A stretch of DNA of 64,000 nt from Streptomyces sp. NBC_00247 (GCF_036188265.1 NZ_CP108093.1:2232001-2296000), one strand, 5' to 3'. Shown: positions 27,096-35,735, counted from the stretch's first letter. The notes: generated by a model from the letters alone, not told the origin. Program-made: numbers and translations.

Positions 27096-28412
27096 TTATC
27101 CTTCTTCGAGCATTTCGGTCACCAGTGCGGCGATCTGTGAACGCTCGGAGCGGGTGAGTGTCACGTGGGCGAAGAGCGGATGCCCCTTCAGCTTCTCGAC
27201 GACCGCGACCACTCCGTCGTACCGGCCGACCCTGAGGTTGTCCCGCTGGGCCACGTCATGAGTGAGCACCACACGCGAATTCGCCCCGATACGGGACAGA
27301 ACGGTCAGCAGGACATTGCGTTCGAGGGACTGCGCCTCGTCGACGATCACGAACGCGTCGTGCAGCGAGCGGCCCCGGATGTGGGTGAGCGGCAGGACCT
27401 CCAGCATGCCGCGCCCCAGCACCTCTTCGATCACCTCGCGCCCGGCCACCGCCGAGAGCGTGTCGAAGACGGCCTGCGCCCAGGGGCTCATCTTCTCGGC
27501 CTCGCTGCCCGGGAGATAGCCCAGCTCCTGCCCGCCGACCGCGTACAGCGGCCGGAAGACCATCACCTTCTGGTGCTGCCGACGCTCCAGGACGGCTTCC
27601 AGGCCCGCGCAGAGCGCCAGAGCCGACTTGCCGGTGCCGGCCCGGCCGCCGAGCGACACGATGCCGACCTCCGGGTCGAGCAGCAGATCGAGGGCGATCC
27701 GCTGTTCGGCGCTGCGGCCGTGGATGCCGAACGCCTCCCGGTCCCCGCGCACCAGACGGACGTTGCCCTGTGCCGTCACCCGGCCGAGCGCCTTGCCCCG
27801 CTCGGACTGGAGCACGAGCCCGGTGTGCACCGGAAGCTCGGCCGCCTCGGGGACGTACAGCGTCTCCTCCGCGTACAGCAGGTCCACCTGCTCACCGGAG
27901 AGCGGCAGTTCCGCCATCCCGGTGTGACCCGAGTCGGTGATGGCGAGTTCGGCGCGGTACTCCTCGGCGAGCAGCCCGACCGAGGACGCCTTGATGCGCA
28001 GCGGAAGGTCCTTGGAGACGACCGTGACGTCGTACCCCTCGGCCTGCAGATTGCGCGCCACCGCGAGAATCCGTGAGTCGTTGTCCCCCAGCCGGTAGCC
28101 GGCGGGCAGAACGCCGGGGTCGGAGTGGTTGAGTTCGACACGGAGCGTGCCGCCCAGGTCCCCGAGGGGGATCGGAGCGTCGAGCCTGCCGTACCGGACG
28201 CGGAAGTCGTCGAGCAGGCGCAGGGCCTGCCGGGCGAAGTAACCGAGCTCCGGGTGGTGCCTTTTGGCCTCCAGCTCCGTGACGACGACGATCGGCAGCA
28301 CGACTTCGTGCTCGTCGAAACGCGTCATGGCGTTGGGGTCGGCCAGCAGGACGCTGGTGTCGAGAACATAGGTGCGCCTGTCGGGCATGCGGCGCTTTGA
28401 GCTGGTCACCAC
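27096..28412 (-). CDS. PIN-PhoH fusion (PhoH2-type RNA helicase/ribonuclease)
   Basis: A 438-residue protein. The start is one of two adjacent GTG codons at 28412/28409; family members begin [19 protein letters not shown]. The N-terminal PIN nuclease (about 13-145) has [24 protein letters not shown] and [10 protein letters not shown], supplying the acidic metal ligands. The C-terminal PhoH ATPase has Walker [10 protein letters not shown] near residue 260 and Walker [10 protein letters not shown]. Mycobacterial PhoH2 proteins with this layout unwind and cut RNA. Monocistronic; no partner antitoxin (PhoAT) gene is seen upstream. Confidence 0.93.
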   Translation of the reverse strand: MVTSSKRRMPDRRTYVLDTSVLLADPNAMTRFDEHEVVLPIVVVTELEAKRHHPELGYFARQALRLLDDFRVRYGRLDAPIPLGDLGGTLRVELNHSDPGVLPAGYRLGDNDSRILAVARNLQAEGYDVTVVSKDLPLRIKASSVGLLAEEYRAELAITDSGHTGMAELPLSGEQVDLLYAEETLYVPEAAELPVHTGLVLQSERGKALGRVTAQGNVRLVRGDREAFGIHGRSAEQRIALDLLLDPEVGIVSLGGRAGTGKSALALCAGLEAVLERRQHQKVMVFRPLYAVGGQELGYLPGSEAEKMSPWAQAVFDTLSAVAGREVIEEVLGRGMLEVLPLTHIRGRSLHDAFVIVDEAQSLERNVLLTVLSRIGANSRVVLTHDVAQRDNLRVGRYDGVVAVVEKLKGHPLFAHVTLTRSERSQIAALVTEMLEEG

Positions 28413-28756
28413 GGAAGGACGTACCCCCTCGGACGAGGTCGGGGAGTGCGACGGGCGTCGCGGAACTTCCCGGAGGAAGAGGACGGACCGGGTTCTGGCC
28501 CCCACGCGCGGGCCGAACGCCGGCCCTCCGCGTCGGCCGTACGGTGCGTACGGTCCTTCGTGTGCAAAGGGCCTCCCGGGTGGACGGTCCGGTGGGCCGT
28601 CCACATGCTGCGACGTCCGCCTGGTTGATGACCGGACGTCGACCTGTCAGGGGTATTCCCTCGAACGCCCGAAGCCATGCAACGGGTTGCGCCACCGTCC
28701 GGAGGCGCCCAGGTGGACACGTGGCAACCGCCGGCCGACGAACCGCGGACCGCGAA
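28413..28756. other. Gap upstream of PIN-PhoH with no convincing gene
   Basis: Open frames are arginine-rich, low complexity and lack ribosome sites. This stretch must hold the PIN-PhoH promoter; no clear -35/-10 pair was identified. Confidence 0.4.
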
Positions 28757-28801
28757 CCGCCACGAGGGCGCCCCCGTTCGACGGGGACGCCCTCGTGGCG
28801 G
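28757..28801 (-). terminator. Large hairpin downstream of the isoprenyl transferase
   Basis: A perfect 14-bp stem (28757-28770 with 28788-28801), extended inside by CCCCG/CGGGG pairing. It lies about 130 nt past the stop at 28930, beyond a direct repeat. Confidence 0.75.
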
Positions 28802-28838
28802 CGGTGCGTACGTGTCCGGGCGCGCGGGTCCTCGCGCA

Positions 28839-28889
28839 CGTCCGTACAAGGGGAGCGCGCCGCGCGTCCGTACAAGAGGAGTGCGCCGC
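28839..28889. repeat. 25-bp direct repeat between the isoprenyl transferase and its terminator
   Basis: Two copies of CGTCCGTACAAGnGGAGnGC followed by GCCGC (28839-28863 and 28865-28889) differ at only two positions. They would be in the 3' untranslated region of the transferase transcript. Confidence 0.7.
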
Positions 28890-28929
28890 ACGTTCCGTCC
28901 CCGCTCCCCTTCCCGGGGAGGCGGTGCGC

Positions 28930-29691
28930 TCAGGCGCCGTAGCGACGGTGGCGGGCCGCGTAGTCGCGCAGCGCCCGGAGGAAGTCGACCTTGCGGAAGG
29001 CCGGCCAGAAGACCTCACAGAAGTAGTACTCGGAGTGAGCGCTCTGCCACAGCATGAATCCGGAGAGGCGCTGCTCGCCGCTCGTACGGATCACGAGGTC
29101 GGGATCGGGCTGGCCGCGGGTGTAGAGGTGCTCGGAGATGAGATCGGTGGAGACGACCTCCGCGAGCTCCTCGAAGGTGGTGCCCTTGTCGGAGTGGTCC
29201 AGGAGCAGCGACCGGACGGCGTCGGCGATCTCCTGACGGCCGCCGTAGCCCACCGCGACGTTCACGATTATCCCGTCGACGTCGGCGGTGGCCTGCTCCG
29301 CCTCCTTGAGGACGGTCTGGGTCTGGGCGGGGAGCAGGTCCATGGTTCCCACGTGGTGGACCCGCCAGCGGCCGTCCGCGGCCAGGTTGCTCACGGTGTT
29401 CTCGATGATGCCGAGAAGCGGCTTCAGCTCGGCCTCGGGGCGGTCGAAGTTGTCGGTCGACAGCAGCCAGAGGGTGACGACCTCGACATCGGTCTCGTCG
29501 CACCAGCCGAGCAGCTCGGAGATCTTGTCCGCACCGGCCTGGTGGCCCTGAACCGCGGAACCACCGGACGCCTTCGCCCAGCGGCGGTTGCCGTCGAGGA
29601 TGACTCCGATGTGCTTCGGCACCTGCGAGTGGTCCAGCCGGCCTTCCACCCGGCGTGCGTAGAGCCCGTACACCAGGTCGCGCAAGTTCAC
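28930..29691 (-). CDS. uppS: Isoprenyl transferase (UppS family)
   Basis: A 253-residue cis-prenyltransferase. GTG 29691 is chosen over GTG 29700 because GAGAGGG then sits at proper distance. The signature HIGVILDGNRRWA has the catalytic D33; later LWLLSTDNFDRP, NVAVGYGGRQEIADA and the C-terminal PDPDLVIRTSGEQRLSGFM and FCEVFWPAFRKVDF bind the isopentenyl diphosphate and the allylic substrate. It makes Z-polyprenyl diphosphates; whether this copy makes undecaprenyl diphosphate or a shorter Z,E-farnesyl product cannot be told from sequence alone. Confidence 0.94.
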   Translation of the reverse strand: MNLRDLVYGLYARRVEGRLDHSQVPKHIGVILDGNRRWAKASGGSAVQGHQAGADKISELLGWCDETDVEVVTLWLLSTDNFDRPEAELKPLLGIIENTVSNLAADGRWRVHHVGTMDLLPAQTQTVLKEAEQATADVDGIIVNVAVGYGGRQEIADAVRSLLLDHSDKGTTFEELAEVVSTDLISEHLYTRGQPDPDLVIRTSGEQRLSGFMLWQSAHSEYYFCEVFWPAFRKVDFLRALRDYAARHRRYGA

Positions 29692-30048
29692 TGAGTTCAC
29701 CCTCTCGATTCCGTTCGGGTCATCGGCCCGCCCGCCCCTGTCACAGGGGTGCGGGGACCGCCCCGTGGGGGGTTCGCCGCCATGTCCGCACGGCCCCGCG
29801 CGGACGTGTGCCGCGCCTCGCGCCGGCGTTCCCCCGAAGCCGTCACATTACTGCGGGAAGGCGGTACGGGCCCAACCCGGTCTGTCACAACTCCGCGAAG
29901 ACCAGAGAAATGTGAGCGCTCCCCCGCCCCCTGTGCCACCGTGTCGCGCGGCGACTCCGGGGAGTACCGGGCGTATCGCGGAAAGCTCCGGCGCTGCGGA
30001 GGTGGCGGCGGGACCGCGGGGTCACGGCCGCGACTCCGGGGCCGTACC
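29692..30048. other. Gap with no convincing gene
   Basis: About 360 nt upstream of the isoprenyl transferase. Open frames on both strands are basic and proline-rich without ribosome sites. No motif was identified beyond the hairpin next to it. Confidence 0.4.
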
Positions 30049-30091
30049 AAAAAAACGGGCCGGTCCGTGGGGGGGGATACGGACCGGCCCG
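30049..30091 (-). terminator. Textbook intrinsic terminator with U tract (minus strand)
   Basis: On the minus strand a perfect 13-bp stem CGGGCCGGTCCGT / ACGGACCGGCCCG is followed directly by seven T residues, rare in Streptomyces. It lies about 240 nt after the stop of the minus-strand gene at 30330. Confidence 0.9.
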
Positions 30092-30329
30092 AGGGGGGGA
30101 ACTCCACCCTAACCCTTCGTGAGCGTTATTGCCCGCCTCGCCACTCCACCACTACTCTCCGGATTCGGCGGACTCCGTAGCGGGCAGGGAATCCGGCATT
30201 CCGGGCGTGCGGGCGGCCCCGAGCCGCCTTCCGGGTGGCGTGCGGGCGCTCGGGGTCGGTCCGGGCCGGCACGGGCCTGGTCCGCCGCGGGCGCCCGCGG
30301 GCAGGCTCCCGCCCCCGCTTCGGACCGCT
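30092..30329 (-). other. Long 3' region between the hypothetical gene and its terminator
   Basis: About 240 nt with no supported gene. TGCCCGC (about 30129) and GCGGGCA (about 30180) could pair around some 43 nt. Either a long 3' UTR or a separate small RNA ending at the U-tract terminator is possible. Confidence 0.3.
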
Positions 30330-30767
30330 TCAGCTCGGATGGAAACGGATGACGAGCGCGTCCCCGGCGGCGACCACGAAGTCGCCGTTCTCGCAGTGGA
30401 TGACGGTCTCGCGCACCTGGTCGTCCTCGTCCCGGCTCTCCTGCGTCCCGGTGACCGTCCAGCCGCTCCCGTAGGGCGCGGCTGGCAGGCTGTTCAGCGG
30501 GCCGTGTACCCAGAGCCCCGCGGGCACGCACCAGTCAGGAAGCCGCGGCCAGGTGCCGGCGGTCACCCGGAGCGTCCGGTCGGAGGCACAGGTGATCAGG
30601 ACCGACCTCTCCTCGGCGAGGACGAACTCCACCGCTTCGGGTCCCCCGGCCCGGCCGTCCGGGCGGTAGAAGACACCGTGGACGCCGATGATCCAGGCGC
30701 CCCGGAGCCAGTCGGACCTGCCCGAGCGGTGCCGGCCGGCCGTCCCCCCGGACTGCTCGCTCCCCAC
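30330..30767 (-). CDS. Conserved hypothetical protein
   Basis: A 145-residue protein if started at GTG 30767, which has GAGAGGGAG just upstream; an in-frame GTG at 30818 would add 17 residues. No domain is recognised. The composition is that of a soluble beta-rich protein: RGAWIIGVHGVFYRPDGRAG, ERSVLITCASDRTLRVTAGT, GLWVHGPLNSLPAAPYGSGW and a C-terminal half-repeat ETVIHCENGDFVVAAGDALV. Codon usage is normal. The neighbouring methyltransferase ends 86 nt upstream on the same strand. Confidence 0.65.
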   Translation of the reverse strand: MGSEQSGGTAGRHRSGRSDWLRGAWIIGVHGVFYRPDGRAGGPEAVEFVLAEERSVLITCASDRTLRVTAGTWPRLPDWCVPAGLWVHGPLNSLPAAPYGSGWTVTGTQESRDEDDQVRETVIHCENGDFVVAAGDALVIRFHPS

Positions 30768-30853
30768 ACCACGCTCCCTCTCTCCGTACAACTCGTCCAG
30801 GATCGCACTTTGTGGCACAAGACGGCGCGAACGGAGGGAGGTTAATGATTTCC

Positions 30854-31690
30854 TCACCGAAAGCGGTCTCGTGCGGGGCCTGTCGGCCTGCGCGCCTCGA
30901 TGAGGAAGCGCGTGGTCCGGGCCCTGAAGACGCCCTCGGCCTCGATCCGCCGGTGCAACGACTCCAGTTGGGGCCGGTAGCCGTCGACGGTGAAGCCCGG
31001 CACCATCCAGATGACCTTGCGGAGAAAATAGACGACTGCCCCGATGTCGAAGAACGCGGTGTCCAGCGACTCCGACCGGAGGTCGGTCACGACCAGCCCC
31101 GCCGCCTCGGCGTCGGTACGGGCCCGCTCGGGGTCGCGGGCGGCGTACGCCGAGGGCGGCAGCGGGCCCCTGAAGTGCTCGACCAGCTCGAAGACGCTCG
31201 CCCGGCCCACCTGCTGGGAGAAGTACGTCCCGCCGGGGGCGAGCACCCGGGCGACCTCCTGCCACCAGGTGGTCACCGGGTGGCGGCTGACCACCAGGTC
31301 GAAGGCACCGTCGCCGAACGGCAGCGGTGGCTCGTCGGAATCCACGACGACCGCCGCCCCGCGCGGATGGAGGAGTGCGGTGGCACGGGCCACGTTCGGC
31401 GGCCAGGACTCGGTGGCCACCATGAGCGGCGGAAGGACCGGGGCCGAGGCCAGCACCTCGCCGCCGCCGGTCTGGATGTCGAGCGCGGCGGTGGCCCGGC
31501 CCAGCCGGTCGGCCATGCGGCGGGCGTATCCCCAGGAGGGCCGCTGCTCGGTCGCCCGCCCGTCCAGCCAGGAGAAGTCCCAGCCGTCCACCTCCGCCGC
31601 CTCCGCCTCGGCCACCAGCTTGGCGAAGCGGTCGGCGCAGGCTCCGGTGAGGGGCTGGGAGGGGGCCGGGTTCTCCGGCTGCTTCGGCAT
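30854..31690 (-). CDS. SAM-dependent methyltransferase (class I)
   Basis: A 278-residue protein. The Rossmann core is visible: ATAALDIQTGGGEVL (motif I), AAVVVDSDEPPLPFGDGAFD (motifs II-III), VVSRHPVTTWWQEVARVLAP, GGTYFSQQV, and a C-terminal WMVPGFTVDGYRPQLESLH segment. Such proteins methylate small molecules, often annotated as Methyltransf_11. No biosynthetic gene is next to it, so the substrate is unknown. Confidence 0.88.
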   Translation of the reverse strand: MPKQPENPAPSQPLTGACADRFAKLVAEAEAAEVDGWDFSWLDGRATEQRPSWGYARRMADRLGRATAALDIQTGGGEVLASAPVLPPLMVATESWPPNVARATALLHPRGAAVVVDSDEPPLPFGDGAFDLVVSRHPVTTWWQEVARVLAPGGTYFSQQVGRASVFELVEHFRGPLPPSAYAARDPERARTDAEAAGLVVTDLRSESLDTAFFDIGAVVYFLRKVIWMVPGFTVDGYRPQLESLHRRIEAEGVFRARTTRFLIEARRPTGPARDRFR

Positions 31691-31804
31691 GTCCGCAGGG
31701 TCCCAGGGCGGCGCGGCGGCCGCGAACGGTTTTACGGGCGTCGGACACCGGACGACCGGATCCGCTCACGGTCGGACCGCTCACGACCGGACCGCGCCCG
31801 GGCG

Positions 31805-32563
31805 TCACAGGGCGCCCAGGACGACCCCGGTCAGCGCACCCGCGATCATGAAGGGGCCGAACGGAATACCCGTACGACGGTTCGCGCGCCGCAGCACCAG
31901 CAGCCCGAGGCCGTACACCGCGCCGTAGAGGAACCCGGCGAACCCGCCCGCGACCAGTACCGGCCAGCCGTACCAGCCGAGCACCACGCCGAGGGAGAGG
32001 GCGAGCTTCACGTCGCCGAAGCCCATCCCCTTCGGGTTGATCAGGTAGAGGACCAGGTAGAAGCAGCCCAGCGCGGCCCCGCCGAGCAGTGCGCCGGACC
32101 AGGAGCCGCCGTGTTCCGGCAGCAGGGAGGCCACCCCCAGGAGAACGGCGGCGACCCCGGCCAGAGGGAGGGTCAGCTGGTCGGGAAGGCGGTGCACACG
32201 GTGGTCGACCGCGGCGAGGAGCGCGGCGACGGGCGCGAGCAGCAGCCAGACGGCCAGTTCCGGACGGGTACCGGTGGCGGCGGCCAGCAGGGCGCAGGCC
32301 GACGCGGTCACGGCGGCGAGGAGGACCTGTGGCGCGAACGGGGCGGCGGCGGAGCCGTCCGCCGTACAGACCCGGCAGCCGGCGGCGCCCAGCCAGCCAC
32401 GGCCGGGGCCGGTAGCGGAGAAGGGGTGCCCGGCGGGACACGCGCCCCGCCACTCCTCCTCCGGCTCCACCGAGAACCGGTACGCGGCACGCGGGATCAA
32501 CAGCCCGGTGGCAGCGCCCCAAACGGCGGCGAGAGTCACGGCGGTGATCCGGATGGCGTCCAC
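31805..32563 (-). CDS. A24 family prepilin peptidase
   Basis: A 252-residue membrane protein with about seven helices. The catalytic aspartates are D120 (AAVDHRVHRLPD) and D184 in the G-x-G-D-x-K motif (KGMGFGDVKLA). The cytoplasmic loop carries three cysteines (C42, C63, C66), reminiscent of the zinc-binding loop of longer TFPP enzymes. It would cleave Flp and TadE/G prepilins at the Gly/Gln junction. The Tad island starts about 5 kb away on the same strand and contains no peptidase of its own, making this the likely partner. Confidence 0.93.
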   Translation of the reverse strand: MDAIRITAVTLAAVWGAATGLLIPRAAYRFSVEPEEEWRGACPAGHPFSATGPGRGWLGAAGCRVCTADGSAAAPFAPQVLLAAVTASACALLAAATGTRPELAVWLLLAPVAALLAAVDHRVHRLPDQLTLPLAGVAAVLLGVASLLPEHGGSWSGALLGGAALGCFYLVLYLINPKGMGFGDVKLALSLGVVLGWYGWPVLVAGGFAGFLYGAVYGLGLLVLRRANRRTGIPFGPFMIAGALTGVVLGAL

Positions 32564-32706
32564 GGACCGACCCTAATCGCACTCCCCCGCACGGGTCTTG
32601 GGTCCGAGGGCCCACTGGCGTCCGGCTCGCGTGCGGGAGTGGCCCGGGCAGCCCGCGGGCGGACGGGGATCTTCGCCGGAGCCGTACGGAACCTTCCGGT
32701 GGGCGC

Positions 32707-32723
32707 TACGGTCGGTGCCCATG
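32707..32723 (+). promoter_or_regulatory. Putative short-leader promoter -10 box of the DUF192 gene
   Basis: TACGGT at 32707-32712 lies 8 nt before the ATG at 32721 with no Shine-Dalgarno sequence, as for several other genes in this window. Confidence 0.35.
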
Positions 32724-33113
32724 GGCAGATGGCGTGATGGCGACGGAACACTGACCGTGGGCACGGGCGGCGAGGCGAGGGTGGTCCCACTGCGGGTGGC
32801 CGCCTCCTACCGTGCGCGTACCCGAGGGCTGCTCGGGCAGGACGGGATCGAGGGGGCGCTGTTGCTCACGCCCTGTTCGAGCGTCCACACCTTCCGGATG
32901 CGGTTCGCCATCGACGTGGCCTATCTGGACCGGAAGTTGAACGTCCTCGCCGTCCGCACGATGAAGCCGGGCCGGCTCGGCCTGCCCCGGCCGCGCGCCC
33001 GCCACGCGGTGGAGTCGCAGGCCGGGGCGATGGCCGCGTGGGGGCTGCGGCCGGGCGTCCGGGTGGCGGTGTCGGTGGGGACCCCGGACGGGGCGGAGCC
33101 GGCCGCCGGCTGA
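32721..33113 (+). CDS. DUF192 protein
   Basis: A 130-residue protein containing the DUF192 core: ARTRGLLGQDGIEGALLLTP, CSSVHTFRMRFAIDVAYLD, VLAVRTMKPGRLGLP and AVESQAGAMAAWGLRPG. The family often has a secretion signal; this copy does not. Two further in-frame or nearby ATG codons (32726, 32734) are in other frames or late; 32721 fits the -10 box. Function unknown. In pilus-bearing actinobacteria DUF192 genes frequently sit near Tad genes, and here the prepilin peptidase is directly divergent. Confidence 0.85.
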   Translation: MGRWRDGDGTLTVGTGGEARVVPLRVAASYRARTRGLLGQDGIEGALLLTPCSSVHTFRMRFAIDVAYLDRKLNVLAVRTMKPGRLGLPRPRARHAVESQAGAMAAWGLRPGVRVAVSVGTPDGAEPAAG

Positions 33114-33119
33114 ACACGG

Positions 33120-33168
33120 CTTCGGGCTTCGGGCTTCGGGCTTCGGGCTTCGGGCTTCGGGCTTCGGG
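33120..33168. repeat. Seven perfect tandem copies of CTTCGGG
   Basis: Seven contiguous identical 7-mers fill the 60-nt space between the convergent DUF192 and lipoprotein genes, 6 nt outside the lipoprotein stop. Such an array is prone to slippage and may vary in number between strains. Confidence 0.95.
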
Positions 33169-33173
33169 GGACG

Positions 33174-33950
33174 TCACGTGGCGGCCGGGAGTTTCGCGGC
33201 CTGCGCGGTGACGAGCGCGGGCGGTATCTCCGGGACCTCGCGGTCCAGGTAGTTGGCCGCGCTGAAGACGACGACGGCGCCCGCGCTCCGTACGACGGTG
33301 AACACCAGGGGGCTCCGGTGCCCGCCCCGGTCGCACACCATCCGGTACGCCAGCGCGTCCTGGCCCACCCGCGGAGCGGGCAGTGCGGTGACGACGGAGT
33401 ACGCGGCCGGCCCGTCCTCCCCCCGGGTTCCGAAACCGCCCGCACAGACGTCGACGGCCCGCCGCACCCGGTCCATGAGCGCCGCGGCGCCGTCGCCGGC
33501 ATAGGTGGCCAGCAGCAGCGTCACCACGGTCTGGTCGTCCCGCCCGGCACGGGACGCGTCGACGGCGGTACGCAAGACGGAAGCCGCGGGGGCCGGTTCG
33601 GGGGTCAGGTTGACCAGGTCGGCGAGCGGCGCGCAGGAGGGGGTATCGGACCGTTCGGTGCCGCCCGCCTCCTCGTACCGCAGGGGCGCGATCACGTATC
33701 CCTTCAACTCGCCGCTCCGCAGCGCCATTTCGGACGGGTGAGCCGCAACCGACCCGGCGGGTTCAGGACCCGAGGAGGCGATGGCGACGGAGGCTGGTGC
33801 GGGGGACGGAAGCGCCGGGACTCCGTTCGTGATCCCCGGACGCGGGCTCGCCCGGCCCGCCCCCGCACCGCCCGGCGCGCAGGCCCCCGCCGGCAGACAG
33901 AGCACCGCGGCGACGAGCCCGCCCGCCGCCCGTTGGGCCCGTCTTCGCAT
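33174..33950 (-). CDS. Probable lipoprotein of unknown function
   Basis: A 258-residue protein starting at ATG 33950. The signal region RRRAQRAAGGLVAAVLCLPA leads to a lipobox-like AGAC with C24 as the acylation site, followed by a Gly/Pro/Ala-rich linker. The mature domain (about 85-258) has YVIAPLRYEEAGGTERSD, a conserved cysteine, DDQTVVTLLLATYAGDGAAA and FTVVRSAGAVVVFSAANYLD. No family is recognised; the organisation resembles sensor-type lipoproteins common next to kinase genes, but none is present here. Confidence 0.75.
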   Translation of the reverse strand: MRRRAQRAAGGLVAAVLCLPAGACAPGGAGAGRASPRPGITNGVPALPSPAPASVAIASSGPEPAGSVAAHPSEMALRSGELKGYVIAPLRYEEAGGTERSDTPSCAPLADLVNLTPEPAPAASVLRTAVDASRAGRDDQTVVTLLLATYAGDGAAALMDRVRRAVDVCAGGFGTRGEDGPAAYSVVTALPAPRVGQDALAYRMVCDRGGHRSPLVFTVVRSAGAVVVFSAANYLDREVPEIPPALVTAQAAKLPAAT

Positions 33951-34122
33951 CCCCACCGCCCGTCCTCCGCTCGGCACACCTGTGCCTGTGCCCGTACCGT
34001 CCGCCGCGCCCCTCGGCCGTGTCCGTCCACCCTGCACCCATCGCGTAACGCCTGTGTGTCGCGGGGCGACGGCGCGGGGACACGACAGGCGCCAGAAGTG
34101 CGACGGCGGGCTCGGCGCGGCG

Positions 34123-34776
34123 TCAGGCGGGCTGCCGCAGACCGGCCCTCCCGCCGTCCGCCGCCGGCCAGGAGGGCTGGAGCTGGGGCTGAGGCTGTGT
34201 GGTGCACCCGGTGACGGCCAGAGTCAGCCGGTAGCGCCCCTCCTCGGCCGCCTTCGACCGGAGCGAGGACAGCGACGAGGGCAACTCCGCCGCACTCAAC
34301 GACATGATCAGCGACACGTCACGGTTCTGCGCGCCGTCCTCCTCCGCCGGGAGCCGCTTCGCACCATGAAAGTACATCTCCCGCGCGAAGTCCCGCGCGA
34401 AAAGGGACGGTTCCACCGCGCCTCCCGGTCCGCCGCGATCCTCCGGGCAGGCGGCGAGTACCAGCGCGGAGTACAGCGCGCGGGCGCCGGTCCTGGCCAG
34501 CACGTCAAGGCCGGCGACGGCTCCGGGGCCGTGCAGTTCGGGCAACGCGTGCAGCCGCCGGAGCAGACCGGGGGCGTGGGCGGTGGGCTGCGGACGGGGC
34601 CTCCAGAGCAGGTCGACGGCGGTCCGGCACGCCTCCAGGTCGTCGGCGCGACCGGCCGACTCCAGGGAGCGCAGCAACACGACGGAGGCGCGCTCCGCGC
34701 AGGTGGCGGAGAAGGCCCTGGCCTGCGGCAGGCTCCCCAGGAAGACCAGACTGCGCACACTCTCCAGCACCTTCAC
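34123..34776 (-). CDS. Hypothetical helical protein
   Basis: A 217-residue protein starting at GTG 34776, with no recognised domain. It reads as mostly helical: SLVFLGSLPQARAFSATCAE, ASVVLLRSLESAGRADDLEA, then ARTGARALYSALVLAACPED and a C-terminal QNRDVSLIMSLSAAELPSSL followed by a low-complexity Gln/Pro tail. Codon bias supports coding. No signal peptide or clear membrane helix. The lipoprotein gene follows on the same strand after about 170 nt. Confidence 0.55.
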   Translation of the reverse strand: MKVLESVRSLVFLGSLPQARAFSATCAERASVVLLRSLESAGRADDLEACRTAVDLLWRPRPQPTAHAPGLLRRLHALPELHGPGAVAGLDVLARTGARALYSALVLAACPEDRGGPGGAVEPSLFARDFAREMYFHGAKRLPAEEDGAQNRDVSLIMSLSAAELPSSLSSLRSKAAEEGRYRLTLAVTGCTTQPQPQLQPSWPAADGGRAGLRQPA

Positions 34777-35255
34777 CGCTCAGGACCGCCCCCGTGGCCG
34801 CGTACCGGGCCCGCCGCGGGCGGACGGTGCGGTGCCCCCGCGGGGATCTCCGGTCCGCCCCATCCGGCAAGTCCGTCCACAAGAGGCGCGGACTCCCCTT
34901 CCTTGCACGTCAGTTGTCGCGAGGTCAGCACGTCCTCGGTCACCTTTCCGTCTGCGTGCGGCCCGGCACCGTGGGGGAGCGCCGGATCGCGGTCTCGTCA
35001 GTGTCGGCGAAACGCTCGTGGTTGCTCCTGGTCTACGGCTTCGACGCTAACTCCGTTTCCGGGCGGGGTCTTGGGCCCCAGGGCTCAGCCGAGGCCCACC
35101 CGCACGGGCCGCGAACGAGCCGCGAACGAGCCGGTCAACAGCTCGGCCCTGAGCTGGGCTTGGGCCTCGCTCGGGGCCGGGGGCCCGTGCGGGCGGGCGG
35201 GTTCGCCACCTACCCTCCGAAGGGGCCATGGGCGTGCGCCGGGGAGAGGTGGACC
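34777..35255. other. Gap containing a 12-bp inverted repeat
   Basis: No gene is supported. Perfect 12-bp arms CCCGCACGGGCC (35099-35110) and GGCCCGTGCGGG (35182-35193) enclose 71 nt just upstream of the next gene, with a short GCGAACGAGCC tandem duplication between them. A leader hairpin is possible. Confidence 0.4.
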
Positions 35256-35735
35256 GTGAGCGGTGGCGGCCGGCGAGAGGACCGGGGCGCGGACCACGAG
35301 GACGCCGGCACCGGTCGCGGCAAAACCGGTGACGGCCCGCGCACCGGATGGTTCGCTCCCCTCACCCGCAGTTGGGCGGCGGGCGCGCCGGTGTGCGTGG
35401 CCCTCGGCTTCATGGCCGACCGCGCGTCGGACGTGGTGCTGGGCTCCCCTCAGCACCTGGAGGACTTCGGCCGGCGGCTCCTCCTGCTGCACATACCCCA
35501 CCTCGCCGTCACCGTGCTGGCCGTACTTGCCGCGGCCCGGCTGCTCCCCGAGAGCCACCGGGCCTCCCGGACGCTGTACCCGCTCGGCTGTCTGACCGTC
35601 CCGCTCGTCGGGCTCGGCAACGGCTACGGCGTCTCGTGGGAGGTGGTGGGCATCGAGGGCGTGCTCATGCCCGCCGTCTCGCTCGTCGCCGGCGCGGTCG
35701 TGGGGATCGCGCTGGACTGTCTGGCAGGGCGGTGA
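35256..35735 (+). CDS. Small membrane protein of unknown function
   Basis: A 159-residue protein. GTG 35256 follows GGGGAGAGGTGG and is preferred to frames opening further upstream. After a hydrophilic Gly/Asp/Arg-rich tail of about 35 residues there are membrane helices around APVCVALGFMAD, LLLLHIPHLAVTVLAVLAAA, GCLTVPLVGLGNGYGV and VLMPAVSLVAGAVVGIALDC. No family recognised. Its stop is directly followed by the disrupted S1 gene. Confidence 0.6.
   Translation: MSGGGRREDRGADHEDAGTGRGKTGDGPRTGWFAPLTRSWAAGAPVCVALGFMADRASDVVLGSPQHLEDFGRRLLLLHIPHLAVTVLAVLAAARLLPESHRASRTLYPLGCLTVPLVGLGNGYGVSWEVVGIEGVLMPAVSLVAGAVVGIALDCLAGR

Noticed and set aside
27096..28412. PhoAT-type toxin-antitoxin system
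   Set aside because: The PIN-PhoH protein is present, but no small upstream antitoxin frame with a ribosome site was found.
28413..28604. N-terminal extension of PIN-PhoH
   Set aside because: The extra residues are arginine- and proline-rich and lack a ribosome site; known family members start at the GTG pair near 28412.
29749..30180. Open frames in the region upstream of the isoprenyl transferase
   Set aside because: Basic, proline-rich translations on both strands without ribosome sites, typical of unselected GC-rich DNA.
30129..30186. tRNA-like or aptamer fold suggested by TGCCCGC/GCGGGCA ends
   Set aside because: No T-loop GTTCRA sequence and no anticodon-like arm; a tRNA is excluded and no other RNA class fits.
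33120..33168. Coding repeat at the end of the lipoprotein
   Set aside because: The lipoprotein stop lies 6 nt before the array, so the repeats are intergenic; only an out-of-frame reading passes through them.
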